Under the pieces are notes generated by a model. That model did not search any database and was not told where the DNA came from. It saw only the letters and a list, made by a program, of their open reading frames with translations. A stretch of DNA of 44,616 nucleotides. Origin: a virus. Positions 37,030-44,491 of the stretch are shown here, piece after piece; position 1 is the stretch's first letter; every line of letters starts with the position of its first letter. Where the stretch lies: the IMG/VR virus record IMGVR_UViG_3300009431_000701, positions 1-44,616 of that record. The stretch is one strand, 5' to 3'. The translations under genes and the position numbers were made by a program.

Positions 37030-37593
37030 TTGGCCGACAATGACAACAACGGCAAAGAGCGAAAGGTCTTACCGAAGATCACTCCCCCGAGAGATGACTT
37101 CTTTATGGGGTTCTTGATGGTTGCTTCGGCAATGTGCAAAGACCCTACAGGCCAGCAGGCGGCGGTTATTGTTGATCGGAAAGACCGTTGGATCGCTTTT
37201 GGTGTTAACTTCTTATCACAGTCTGACACGTTTCAGTCTAAGAACAAGTTTGGCTGGGAGGAGCCGGATCGGGAGTTGGTATTGGTAACGGCGGTAGAGG
37301 CGGCGATTCATCGGGGCTTGAAATTATATACGCCGGGCTCAACTAGCTTTGAACCTTTCGACAACCACACTCTTTACACAACGGGTCCGCCTATGCTGCG
37401 AGACGTTCGACTGGCGCAGGCGAATGGGATCAAGGATATCATTTACGGGCCTATAAGTTCTCAGTATTTTGATGAGAGAGATTGGCATCAGGCGCAGGAG
37501 GTTGCTCGGCGATATACGATGAAATTAGTCGAGTATAAGGGGAACTTACACTGGCTGCGTGATCGAGTATGGAGTTTGTCGCATCTTTTCTGA
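37030..37593 (+). CDS. Degenerate dCMP deaminase-like protein
   Basis: A 187-residue protein starting at TTG 37030 (GAGGT about 10 bases before). The fold order of dCMP deaminase is clear: RDDFFMGFLMVASAMCKDP, AAVIVDRKDRWIAFGVN, then VTAVEAAI where active enzymes have HAExNAI, LYTTGPPMLRD where they have PCxxC, and ANGIKDIIYG. All three zinc ligands (one His, two Cys) are lost, so it cannot deaminate in the known way. It may be a nucleotide sensor, a subunit that binds a host enzyme, or a virion component. Confidence 0.75.
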   Translation: MADNDNNGKERKVLPKITPPRDDFFMGFLMVASAMCKDPTGQQAAVIVDRKDRWIAFGVNFLSQSDTFQSKNKFGWEEPDRELVLVTAVEAAIHRGLKLYTPGSTSFEPFDNHTLYTTGPPMLRDVRLAQANGIKDIIYGPISSQYFDERDWHQAQEVARRYTMKLVEYKGNLHWLRDRVWSLSHLF

Positions 37594-37612
37594 TCGTCGC
37601 ATATATACTTAC

Positions 37613-38416
37613 ATGACAGCTTCATCATGTGGAACGAAAACATATTGCGTTAGCCAAACTGGTTGCCCGGATAGCTCATCAGGTATTTGTCCAGATTTTC
37701 GTATCAAGAGGCATGACACACGACCGGCATTTGAAATTGAGGTTAAGGATTGCCGAGTACCAATTGACTTGACTGATACTGTGCTGGAAGCCTCGATGTG
37801 GGCTACAGGCCGGTTCAAGTCAGCAGTTGCGGCGGATGACACCTATTTTCAGTTGGCTGACAACATTGGTTTTACGCAGGCGGCTGTAGGCGACATCATT
37901 GTGGTGGCTGGCAACCCGAGAACACCTGAGCAAATGCTGGTGACAGGGTTCGATGAAACGAACTATTACATTCGGGTACAGCGGGGCTACAATGGCACGA
38001 CGCCGATGGCTTATAAGCGAGGATTCGCAATTAGGATATTCCGTTTCCTGAACACAGTTGGCTCGACTGAAATGTCGCTAACTGATGTGGCGCAGGTAGA
38101 CGGTACAACAGATGAGGATGTTCTCACCAAGAGCACGTTAATCTACGAGTGGGCGGCACAAGATACATGTCTTCCTGGTTGTTATTACCTTGAGCTTAAA
38201 CTTCTCAAGATGACAGACACAGACAGTGGTACAGCGAGTCTCTTACCTTCTATGCTTCTTTTGACCGATGTTACTCCGAGTTTTGTGACACCGAGTGTTA
38301 GTGATTTGGGTTGTGCGTTAGGCGAAGGGGTCGAATGGGTTCGTCGTTTTCCGGCTAACAAAGAAGGTTACTTAATCGAAATCGTAGACTCTCCTACATC
38401 AGAGCTACTGGTGTAG
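37613..38416 (+). CDS. Probable virion structural protein (267 aa)
   Basis: ATG 37613 is chosen since TATATA lies 5 bases upstream and the longer frame overlaps the previous gene. Beta-rich protein with Cys-rich start (CGTKTYCVSQTGCP). The middle has RVQRGYNGTTPMAYKRG, a pattern I associate with phage baseplate or tail proteins (RGxNGTxA..H..G), near EIEVKDCRVPIDLTD, which resembles BppU-type N-termini. The identification is moderate; no neighbour is a known tail gene. Confidence 0.5.
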   Translation: MTASSCGTKTYCVSQTGCPDSSSGICPDFRIKRHDTRPAFEIEVKDCRVPIDLTDTVLEASMWATGRFKSAVAADDTYFQLADNIGFTQAAVGDIIVVAGNPRTPEQMLVTGFDETNYYIRVQRGYNGTTPMAYKRGFAIRIFRFLNTVGSTEMSLTDVAQVDGTTDEDVLTKSTLIYEWAAQDTCLPGCYYLELKLLKMTDTDSGTASLLPSMLLLTDVTPSFVTPSVSDLGCALGEGVEWVRRFPANKEGYLIEIVDSPTSELLV

Positions 38417-38443
38417 CGAGTAGCCGAATGAGGGGATACCGCA

Positions 38444-40069
38444 ATGCCCACAACTGCGCAATTTCTCATCGAGCGCCTTGAGCCGATGGTGGATCATGTC
38501 TTTGGCATCCCAGGTGATTACGTGTTGAAGTTTTATCATCACCTGGCGGACAAATTTGACGTTTGCAACACAACTGATGAACAGTGCGCAGGCTTTGCGG
38601 CCGACGCATATGCACGGGTGAGGGGCTTTGGCGTCGTGTGTGCTACTTACTGTGTTGGTTGTTTCAAATTGCTCAATCCGATTGCCGGTGCCTATGCCGA
38701 GAAGTCGCCCGTGCTGGTCATTAGCGGCGCACCGGGCGTGAAGGAGAGAGAGGGCGGCATTCTGCTCCACCATGCAGCCGGTGCCTACGAGTGTCAGCGA
38801 GAGGTCTTTCGGAACGTCACCTGCGCCAGCGCTGTCCTGGACGATCCCATTTGGGCACCGCACGAGATTGACCGGGTGATCGACGCAGTTCAGTACAACA
38901 AACAGCCCGGCTATATCGAGATACCACGTGACATGGTGGATAAGAACGTCAAGTACGACGTTTACATGCAGGGCACTCCCTCTGTCAATGGCGGAGACCG
39001 GGAGAACTTAGCCGAAGCTCTGGAGAAGTCTTTGGAGTGGATCGAGCGAAGCAAACGTCCTGTTATCCTGGCAGGAGTAGAGGTCGCTCGTTTCGATTTC
39101 GGTGCAGATTTGATCCAGTTCGCCGAGCGTGGCAACATTCCAATAGCTACGACGATGCTTGGTAAATCTGTTGTCAGCGAGCACCATCCGTTGGTGCTTG
39201 GTGTCTATGCGGGTGCTATGAGCCAGCCGGATGTGCAGAGGGTCGTGGAGAAGTCTGATTGCGTGATTATGCTGGGCGCAATGCAAACTGATGTTAACTT
39301 GGCGTTCATGCCATTTCAATGCGATCAGACCAACGTCATCATGGCGAACACTGGTAGGGTTCGGGTGCGTCGTAGTACGTATGAGAACGTTCCCTTTCAC
39401 GTTTTCGTCAAAGCTCTCTTGAGCGGCGAAATCCAAAAGAAGGAATGTGTTCGATTGCCCAAGAAGCAGTCTACGCCATTCCAGGCAAGAAGCGGCGAGG
39501 CGATCACGGCCAGTAGACTTTTTGAGAAGATCGACTCAATGTTGAACAGTAGCTTGGCCATCATCTCGGATGTGGGCGATAGCCTGTTCGGTGCCGCCGA
39601 TCTCACCGTACACAACCGGAATCACTTCCTCTCGCCAGCGTTCTACACTTCGATGGGGAATTCGATTCCGGCTGCTTTGGGCGTGCAGTTGGCATTACCT
39701 GATGTGCGTCCAATTGTTATTGTTGGTGACGGTGCTTTTCAGATGACGGGCATGGAGCTATCCACCATCGTCAAACGAGAGTTGAACCCAATCGTCTTCG
39801 TTTTGAACAACGGTGGCTACCTCACAGAACGTTGTCTTGGCTATGACGGCGACTACAACGATTTGAATTGTTGGGAGTATCACAAGGTACCAGAGGTCAT
39901 CAATGGTGGCATTGGGTTCCTTGTGCATACAGAAGATGCCCTCGAACTGGCCGTTACCGAGGCTTTAGGTAATAAAACGTCCCCATCCGTCATCAATGTG
40001 TTTTTGGGGAGAGATGACACTACCCCGGCGTTGCGGCGGATGACAGAGAAACTTTCTCACAGAGTTTAA
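38444..40069 (+). CDS. Thiamine-diphosphate-dependent 2-oxoacid decarboxylase (pyruvate/indolepyruvate type)
   Basis: A full-length 541-residue enzyme. The residues needed for decarboxylation are all present: Asp25 (PGDY), Glu46 (TDEQCAGFAADAYAR), the His109-His110 pair (LLHHAAG), the ThDP/Mg motif GDG (428-430) to NN (455-456), and Glu462 (GGYLTER), as in pyruvate and indolepyruvate decarboxylases. It should convert a 2-oxoacid to aldehyde and CO2; the substrate is not clear from sequence. GAGGGGA is the ribosome site. It lies between a virion-like gene and infC, apparently in one transcript. A phage-borne decarboxylase of this kind is unusual and would alter host pyruvate or aromatic amino acid metabolism. 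Confidence 0.92.
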   Translation: MPTTAQFLIERLEPMVDHVFGIPGDYVLKFYHHLADKFDVCNTTDEQCAGFAADAYARVRGFGVVCATYCVGCFKLLNPIAGAYAEKSPVLVISGAPGVKEREGGILLHHAAGAYECQREVFRNVTCASAVLDDPIWAPHEIDRVIDAVQYNKQPGYIEIPRDMVDKNVKYDVYMQGTPSVNGGDRENLAEALEKSLEWIERSKRPVILAGVEVARFDFGADLIQFAERGNIPIATTMLGKSVVSEHHPLVLGVYAGAMSQPDVQRVVEKSDCVIMLGAMQTDVNLAFMPFQCDQTNVIMANTGRVRVRRSTYENVPFHVFVKALLSGEIQKKECVRLPKKQSTPFQARSGEAITASRLFEKIDSMLNSSLAIISDVGDSLFGAADLTVHNRNHFLSPAFYTSMGNSIPAALGVQLALPDVRPIVIVGDGAFQMTGMELSTIVKRELNPIVFVLNNGGYLTERCLGYDGDYNDLNCWEYHKVPEVINGGIGFLVHTEDALELAVTEALGNKTSPSVINVFLGRDDTTPALRRMTEKLSHRV

Positions 40070-40090
40070 CACAAACACAAAAGGAGAATC

Positions 40091-40642
40091 ATTATTTCAG
40101 CCGCTTGGAAAAATAGTAGGAACAGGGAAATCGTACGACCCGATGGTTGGCGTCGTACGAACCACCAAATTCGTGTTCCGAAAGTGCGAGTCATTCTCGA
40201 TGGACAGAATCTTGGGGTCGTTGCGACCGATGAAGCACGGTCGCTTGCTCGTAAGCGGGGTTTGGACCTTGTAGAGGTCAGCCCGCATAGTAACCCGCCC
40301 GTTTGCCAGATCACTGACTACGGCAAGTATGCTTACGATCAGAAGAAGCGGAAAAAGAAGTCGGCTCAAAATGCACAAAAGGTTGATTATAAGGAAATTC
40401 GCTTAACTCCCGGCATCGGAAAACACGATATAGAAACTAAGGTACGCCAACTACGAAACTTCCTAGAGCAAGGCAAGCAAGTCAAAGTGACGGTTCGATA
40501 TAAGAAGCGCCAGATTGTCCATCAGGACCAAGGGCGCATCACTTTGAAGGCTGTCATCGATGCTGTGGAAGACATTGGCAAGCCGGAGAATAAGCCACGA
40601 ATGGAAGGCAAGCAACTTAGTGTGCAGATTTCGCCGAAATGA
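40091..40642 (+). CDS. infC: Translation initiation factor IF-3, probable ATT start
   Basis: Both IF-3 domains are present: N-terminal (NREIVRP, HQIRVPKVRVILDGQNLGVV, ARKRGLDLVEVSPHSNPPVC, ITDYGKYAYDQKKR) and C-terminal (KEIRLTPGIGKHDIETKVRQ, KVTVRYKKRQIVHQDQG). The first ATG/GTG/TTG in frame is GTG 40184, inside the conserved N-terminal domain, with no ribosome site. The only ribosome site, AAAGGAGA at 40080-40087, precedes ATT 40091 and ATT 40094. Bacterial infC also starts at AUU, which lets IF-3 repress its own synthesis. I place the start at 40091 (183 residues); 40094 is equally possible. Overlaps the next gene by ATGA. Confidence 0.9.
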   Translation: MISAAWKNSRNREIVRPDGWRRTNHQIRVPKVRVILDGQNLGVVATDEARSLARKRGLDLVEVSPHSNPPVCQITDYGKYAYDQKKRKKKSAQNAQKVDYKEIRLTPGIGKHDIETKVRQLRNFLEQGKQVKVTVRYKKRQIVHQDQGRITLKAVIDAVEDIGKPENKPRMEGKQLSVQISPK

Positions 40643-42156
40643 GAATCAAGTCCGCTTGGGAGTCTGGTCGATCAATGTCATGGAGCAGCTATCACAATGA
40701 CTATGACGATCTTCCGCCGAAGCGGAAGAAGAAGGAACCGTTGCCTACCCGTATCGCAAAACTCCTTGCGGCGGGGGACAAGTTAAAAGCGGTTCAACTC
40801 TTTCGAGAGGAAACTGGCAGATCGCTCCAAGAGTGCAAGGGTTTCATTGATGACATTTTCAATGGCATCGAGTTCCAAGGGGACCAATCCGTGCAAGAGC
40901 AGACAGCACCAGAAGTGCCGATCCCTGAGTACGTCGGCCGAGTCCAAGGATTGGCGGTAGACAAGATTGCGGAGCCATCGGGTAAGCCCGGTCAGCTAAT
41001 AAGCGTAATGGCCGCTCTTGCGGACTACGATGAGTCGCTGGTGAAATACATCTTTGGAGACTTCGGGCAGCATTTCTTATCCTTTAGCCGTAAAGTCTAT
41101 GACGATCATCCCTCCCTGGCAGACATCAATCACGGAACTTTGTTGAAAGGTGGCGTGGTTTATGACCGGGTCATAGAATCGCTTCAGTGGGCCAAATATG
41201 CGAAGGCAAACGGTTTTCAGCAAATGCCTCCGGTTCTCCAGAGATGGTTTAATCGCAACCATGACAGTATCATCAAGGTATTTCGGAAACCACCTGCACG
41301 TATTGTGAAAGGGGCGGGCGACCGAAGGGACATGCGAGTGCTGTCCAAGCACAAGGAGATTGACTTGATGCGGCTCTACGAAAAGGGTCGGCGAGATACC
41401 TGGGATAGTCTTCCTTCCAGTTTTGTGCCTTACTGTCGTATGGGGCCTGGCTTTCAAGATGAAATCGCACTCTACGAGCGCCTCGGCAAACATGTTAAGT
41501 CGCTTGGTATGAGTAGCACACAAAAGTGCGTGGGCGACGATATCCAACGATTCGATGAACTTCTGTCGGATCAATACATGGGATTCATTCGTGTCAAATT
41601 GGCAGATGCGGCGATGGTTGCTGCTAAGGCGATGGGCGCTCAGTGGTCAAATAGCCGTAGCTCACGCATCTACGTGTCAGCTAAGCATTTTACCCGAGCG
41701 TTTTGGGCCTGCGATGCAGGCGATAAGTTGGCCGACGACCCCATGCTGTCAGATGTTTTCGATGGCCGTGTTGTGGTCGAAGCGAACTATCTACAAAAGG
41801 ATGGCTCGGAATTGCGACTCAGCTTTTCTCCCCGAGCGTACCCTGTAGATCGTTTTGATGTGGCCCGGCCATCCAGAGTTAAGAAGATTCTGGACACGCT
41901 GGATAATCATGTGGACGCCAATGGGCACGCCTTGTTTGATAACTACTGGGTTGTGGTTCCAGGCATCACTTACCAGTCCGGTGCTCGGGATACCTATGAG
42001 TTCCGAGACACCGAAAAAGTGTACCGTTTCTACGAGTATTGGGAATACGCCAAGGCCCTCGACCGCTACCTTGTTGAGACAGGGCAAATCTTTCCAGTGC
42101 TCTTAGGTGAACATGTCAGCAGGAAAGCCTGCTACTTCATTTCATATTGGGCCTAA
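40639..42156 (+). CDS. Large unknown protein with an L7/L12-like segment
   Basis: A 505-residue protein overlapping infC by four bases. Residues about 38-70 (RIAKLLAAGDKLKAVQLF, then REETGRSLQECKGFIDD) follow the C-terminal helix-helix pattern of ribosomal protein bL12 (K..AIK..RE.TGLGLKEAK), which on the ribosome contacts translation factors. The rest is unrecognised; it has a helical middle and a C-terminal beta-rich region (FDNYWVVVPGITYQSGARD). Coupling to infC suggests a ribosome-linked function, but similar bL12-like segments also occur in unrelated proteins. Confidence 0.65.
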   Translation: MRIKSAWESGRSMSWSSYHNDYDDLPPKRKKKEPLPTRIAKLLAAGDKLKAVQLFREETGRSLQECKGFIDDIFNGIEFQGDQSVQEQTAPEVPIPEYVGRVQGLAVDKIAEPSGKPGQLISVMAALADYDESLVKYIFGDFGQHFLSFSRKVYDDHPSLADINHGTLLKGGVVYDRVIESLQWAKYAKANGFQQMPPVLQRWFNRNHDSIIKVFRKPPARIVKGAGDRRDMRVLSKHKEIDLMRLYEKGRRDTWDSLPSSFVPYCRMGPGFQDEIALYERLGKHVKSLGMSSTQKCVGDDIQRFDELLSDQYMGFIRVKLADAAMVAAKAMGAQWSNSRSSRIYVSAKHFTRAFWACDAGDKLADDPMLSDVFDGRVVVEANYLQKDGSELRLSFSPRAYPVDRFDVARPSRVKKILDTLDNHVDANGHALFDNYWVVVPGITYQSGARDTYEFRDTEKVYRFYEYWEYAKALDRYLVETGQIFPVLLGEHVSRKACYFISYWA

Positions 42157-42158
42157 AA

Positions 42159-42347
42159 ATGAACGAACAAAACGACACACGACCGTGGTACTTGTGCTTG
42201 CTGCAACTCGCCTTTGGTGTAGCCTTGATCGTTGGTTCCGTCTATGGTTGGAAGATTTGGGATATCAATCCCGTCCTTATGATTTTGACCGGCCTCGGCG
42301 GTTTGGCGGCTTGCTGGCACGCCTTGAATTTGCCGAATGTGGAGTGA
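42159..42347 (+). CDS. Small two-pass membrane protein (62 aa)
   Basis: ATG 42159 lies two bases after the previous stop; the in-frame TTG 42147 overlaps it. Polar start (NEQNDTRPW), then two hydrophobic segments (about 11-28 and 38-54). No family recognised. Forms a pair with the next membrane peptide. Confidence 0.6.
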   Translation: MNEQNDTRPWYLCLLQLAFGVALIVGSVYGWKIWDINPVLMILTGLGGLAACWHALNLPNVE

Positions 42348-42354
42348 GGTGGCT

Positions 42355-42507
42355 ATGAAAAGAGTATGGGCTTTCGTAATTGGCTTTGTGGTTTACCCTC
42401 TGTCCATGCCGTTCGTTCTTCATTACTTCCCTGGCTTCGCAGAATGGTATCTTGCGTGGTACGGTCGCTACATTGAGTTGCTTGCAAAGGTGTTGAGTTG
42501 GTCGTAG
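42355..42507 (+). CDS. Small membrane protein (50 aa)
   Basis: ATG 42355 follows GAGGTGGCT and ends at TAG 42505-42507. Begins MKRVWAFVIGFVVYPLS, one membrane segment, then an aromatic amphipathic stretch (EWYLAWYGRYIELL). Last gene before the terminator at 42534. No family recognised. Confidence 0.6.
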   Translation: MKRVWAFVIGFVVYPLSMPFVLHYFPGFAEWYLAWYGRYIELLAKVLSWS

Positions 42508-42533
42508 CGTAAAATACGATGCCACGCCGCAAC

Positions 42534-42574
42534 GGCCGTCCTCGAACCGTGTGTTCGAGGGCGGCCTTTTCTTT
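42534..42574 (+). terminator. Intrinsic terminator
   Basis: A 14-bp stem with one G-T pair (GGCCGTCCTCGAAC to GTTCGAGGGCGGCC), loop of 5, then TTTTCTTT. Ends the infC-containing transcript. Confidence 0.85.
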
Positions 42575-42620
42575 GCGCCTTACTATCTCATAGTAGGGCT
42601 TATTAACTCGGAGGTCTTCG

Positions 42621-43565
42621 ATGAAATCTATTGGCGTTGTTGGTTGTTGTGGGTTCGTTGGAAGCGCTGTTGTAGAAGGTATGCGTCATGCTTTTCAAGT
42701 ATGGGGGTACGACAAGAAGTGCGATGGGATCGTCAGTTGGAAAGATGGTAAGAAGTATGAGTTAACCATACCGGCTCATATGGAAGACAATGCGTTAATG
42801 TTCTTAATCACTCAAGTGGATGGTCCTATTTTTCTGTGTGTACCAACGCCGATGAATGAGGACGGTAGTGCTGATGTGAGTATTGTTGAGTCTGTTGTTA
42901 AGGACATTGACGAGATAGCATCATTGCTTGACAAGTGTCAGGCAAATCCACCTGTTGTTGTGATTAAGTCTACTGTACCACCAGGGACTACCAATCGCCT
43001 GAATTGTGAGCATAAGAATATTCATGTCTGCTTCAATCCAGAGTTTTTGCGAGAGGCCACAGCGCTGGAGGACTTTAAGAACCAGGATCGTATTATTCTT
43101 GGTGGCCCGCACGCTGGTACGAAGTTGCTCAAGCAGATGTATCAGCAAGCATATCCTGATGTTCCTACAACAAAGACTCATGCCACAATTGCGGAGATGG
43201 TGAAGTATGTGACTAATTGTTTTTTGGCAACGAAGGTTAGTTTTGCAAATGAAATATACCAAATCTGTGAAGCGTTGGAAATAGATTTTGACAAGGTTAT
43301 CGAGTACGCAACAAAAGACAAGCGTTTAGGTGCGTCACATTGGGCAGTGCCTGGTCCAATGCCAGCTAGTGATGGTAGCGGTGTACTTCTACCAGGTTTT
43401 TCCGGTTCGTGTTTTTGTAAGGATATTAACGCTATGATCCATAAGGCGAGAGAGTTGGGAATTGACCCTAGAATTATGCAAGCTGCTTGGAAGAAAAACA
43501 TCGAGGTCCGTCCAGAGAAGGATTGGTTAAAGTTGATTGGTAGGGCCGTTGTGTCTAGTGAATAA
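42621..43565 (+). CDS. UDP-glucose/GDP-mannose dehydrogenase-like protein, short form
   Basis: A 314-residue homologue starting behind CGGAGGTC. Rossmann start GVVGCCGFVGSAV, then CVPTPMNEDGSAD, STVPPGTT, NPEFLREATALED and the catalytic-cysteine motif GFSGSCFCKDINAM are present. The enzyme oxidises a UDP- or GDP-sugar to the uronic acid with two NAD. The usual C-terminal UDP-binding domain (about 120 residues) is missing, so it may use another substrate or bind it differently. It fits with the glycosyltransferase and methyltransferase genes as a glycan-modifying set. Confidence 0.85.
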   Translation: MKSIGVVGCCGFVGSAVVEGMRHAFQVWGYDKKCDGIVSWKDGKKYELTIPAHMEDNALMFLITQVDGPIFLCVPTPMNEDGSADVSIVESVVKDIDEIASLLDKCQANPPVVVIKSTVPPGTTNRLNCEHKNIHVCFNPEFLREATALEDFKNQDRIILGGPHAGTKLLKQMYQQAYPDVPTTKTHATIAEMVKYVTNCFLATKVSFANEIYQICEALEIDFDKVIEYATKDKRLGASHWAVPGPMPASDGSGVLLPGFSGSCFCKDINAMIHKARELGIDPRIMQAAWKKNIEVRPEKDWLKLIGRAVVSSE

Positions 43566-43588
43566 TTGTAACTCACCTAGAGGGTATT

Positions 43589-44491
43589 ATGGCTCAAGTA
43601 GAAAAAGTATGCCGTCATTGCGGTCAAGAGTACCTAATAGCAAAAAAGAAGGAAAAGACAAGTAAATTTTGTTGTTTGAGTTGTGCATATGCGCATCGCA
43701 CTATAAAGAGAGTTGTCACTGTTTGCCCTGTTTGTTACCAAGGTTTTGACCATTTGCCTAGTACTAAAAGAAAAACTTGCAGCAAGAAATGTGCTGCAAT
43801 ATATTTCTCTCGATATTATCAGCCTTCCGAAGAGACTAGAAAGAAACTGCGGAGACCTCCTTGGAATAAAGGTCTTACAGCGAAAGACGATTCGAGAATT
43901 CTGTCGGGTGATTGTAACGCCGCCTACGGTGTGGTGTACAGAACTAAAGCTAGTGACCCGGAATGGGCTGAAAAGATAAGGCAAAGTACAAAAGGTAAGA
44001 TTAACCTAGGTGATAAGAATGCTACGAAACGCCCGGAGGTGCAGGAGAAGATGAGGTCTTCACGTCGGCGAATGTTGAAAGATCAATCCGTGCGAGAAAA
44101 AATTGCAGAGAGAACACGGCAAGCATGGCGTGATGGGAAATTCGATGGGGTGCGGGTCGGTCAGTGTAAGTGGTTTGAACATAAAAGACAAGACGGAACA
44201 ACTGTAAAGGTTCAAGGTACATGGGAGTTGGCATTTGTTGAATGGGCTGACGGGCAAGGTTTGACTTATGATTGTCATCGAGGGCGGATTAAGTACGTTG
44301 ACGAGGCTGGTAAAGAACGATCTTACTACCCGGATTTTTACGTTCACGATTGGGAAGCATATGTAGATGTAAAGAACGATTACCATTTCGGTTTGCAGAG
44401 GAATAAATTTGACTATGTCCGTAGAAGCAATCCAGACATGAAGTTAGTTGTTCTTCTCGAAAATGATTTGCGGGAGAAAGGCATCTTATGA
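43589..44491 (+). CDS. Homing-endonuclease-like protein (zinc fingers, NUMOD3 motif, EDxHD/VSR-type nuclease)
   Basis: A 300-residue protein. Two treble-clef-like zinc units open it (CRHCGQEY with CCLSC, and CPVCYQGF with CSKKC). PPWNKGLT near residue 90 is a NUMOD3-like DNA-binding motif typical of phage homing endonucleases. The C-terminal domain has GTWELAFVEWA, then YYPDFYV and AYVDVKNDYHF, the acidic and Lys residues of a Vsr-like PD-(D/E)XK nuclease. Free-standing homing endonucleases copy themselves into related phage. GAGGGTATT is the ribosome site; the end overlaps tadA by ATGA. Confidence 0.85.
   Translation: MAQVEKVCRHCGQEYLIAKKKEKTSKFCCLSCAYAHRTIKRVVTVCPVCYQGFDHLPSTKRKTCSKKCAAIYFSRYYQPSEETRKKLRRPPWNKGLTAKDDSRILSGDCNAAYGVVYRTKASDPEWAEKIRQSTKGKINLGDKNATKRPEVQEKMRSSRRRMLKDQSVREKIAERTRQAWRDGKFDGVRVGQCKWFEHKRQDGTTVKVQGTWELAFVEWADGQGLTYDCHRGRIKYVDEAGKERSYYPDFYVHDWEAYVDVKNDYHFGLQRNKFDYVRRSNPDMKLVVLLENDLREKGIL

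Noticed and set aside
42551-42751. A 66-codon frame overlapping the start of the dehydrogenase gene
   Set aside because: It begins inside a terminator stem and is a shadow of the UDP-glucose dehydrogenase-like gene.
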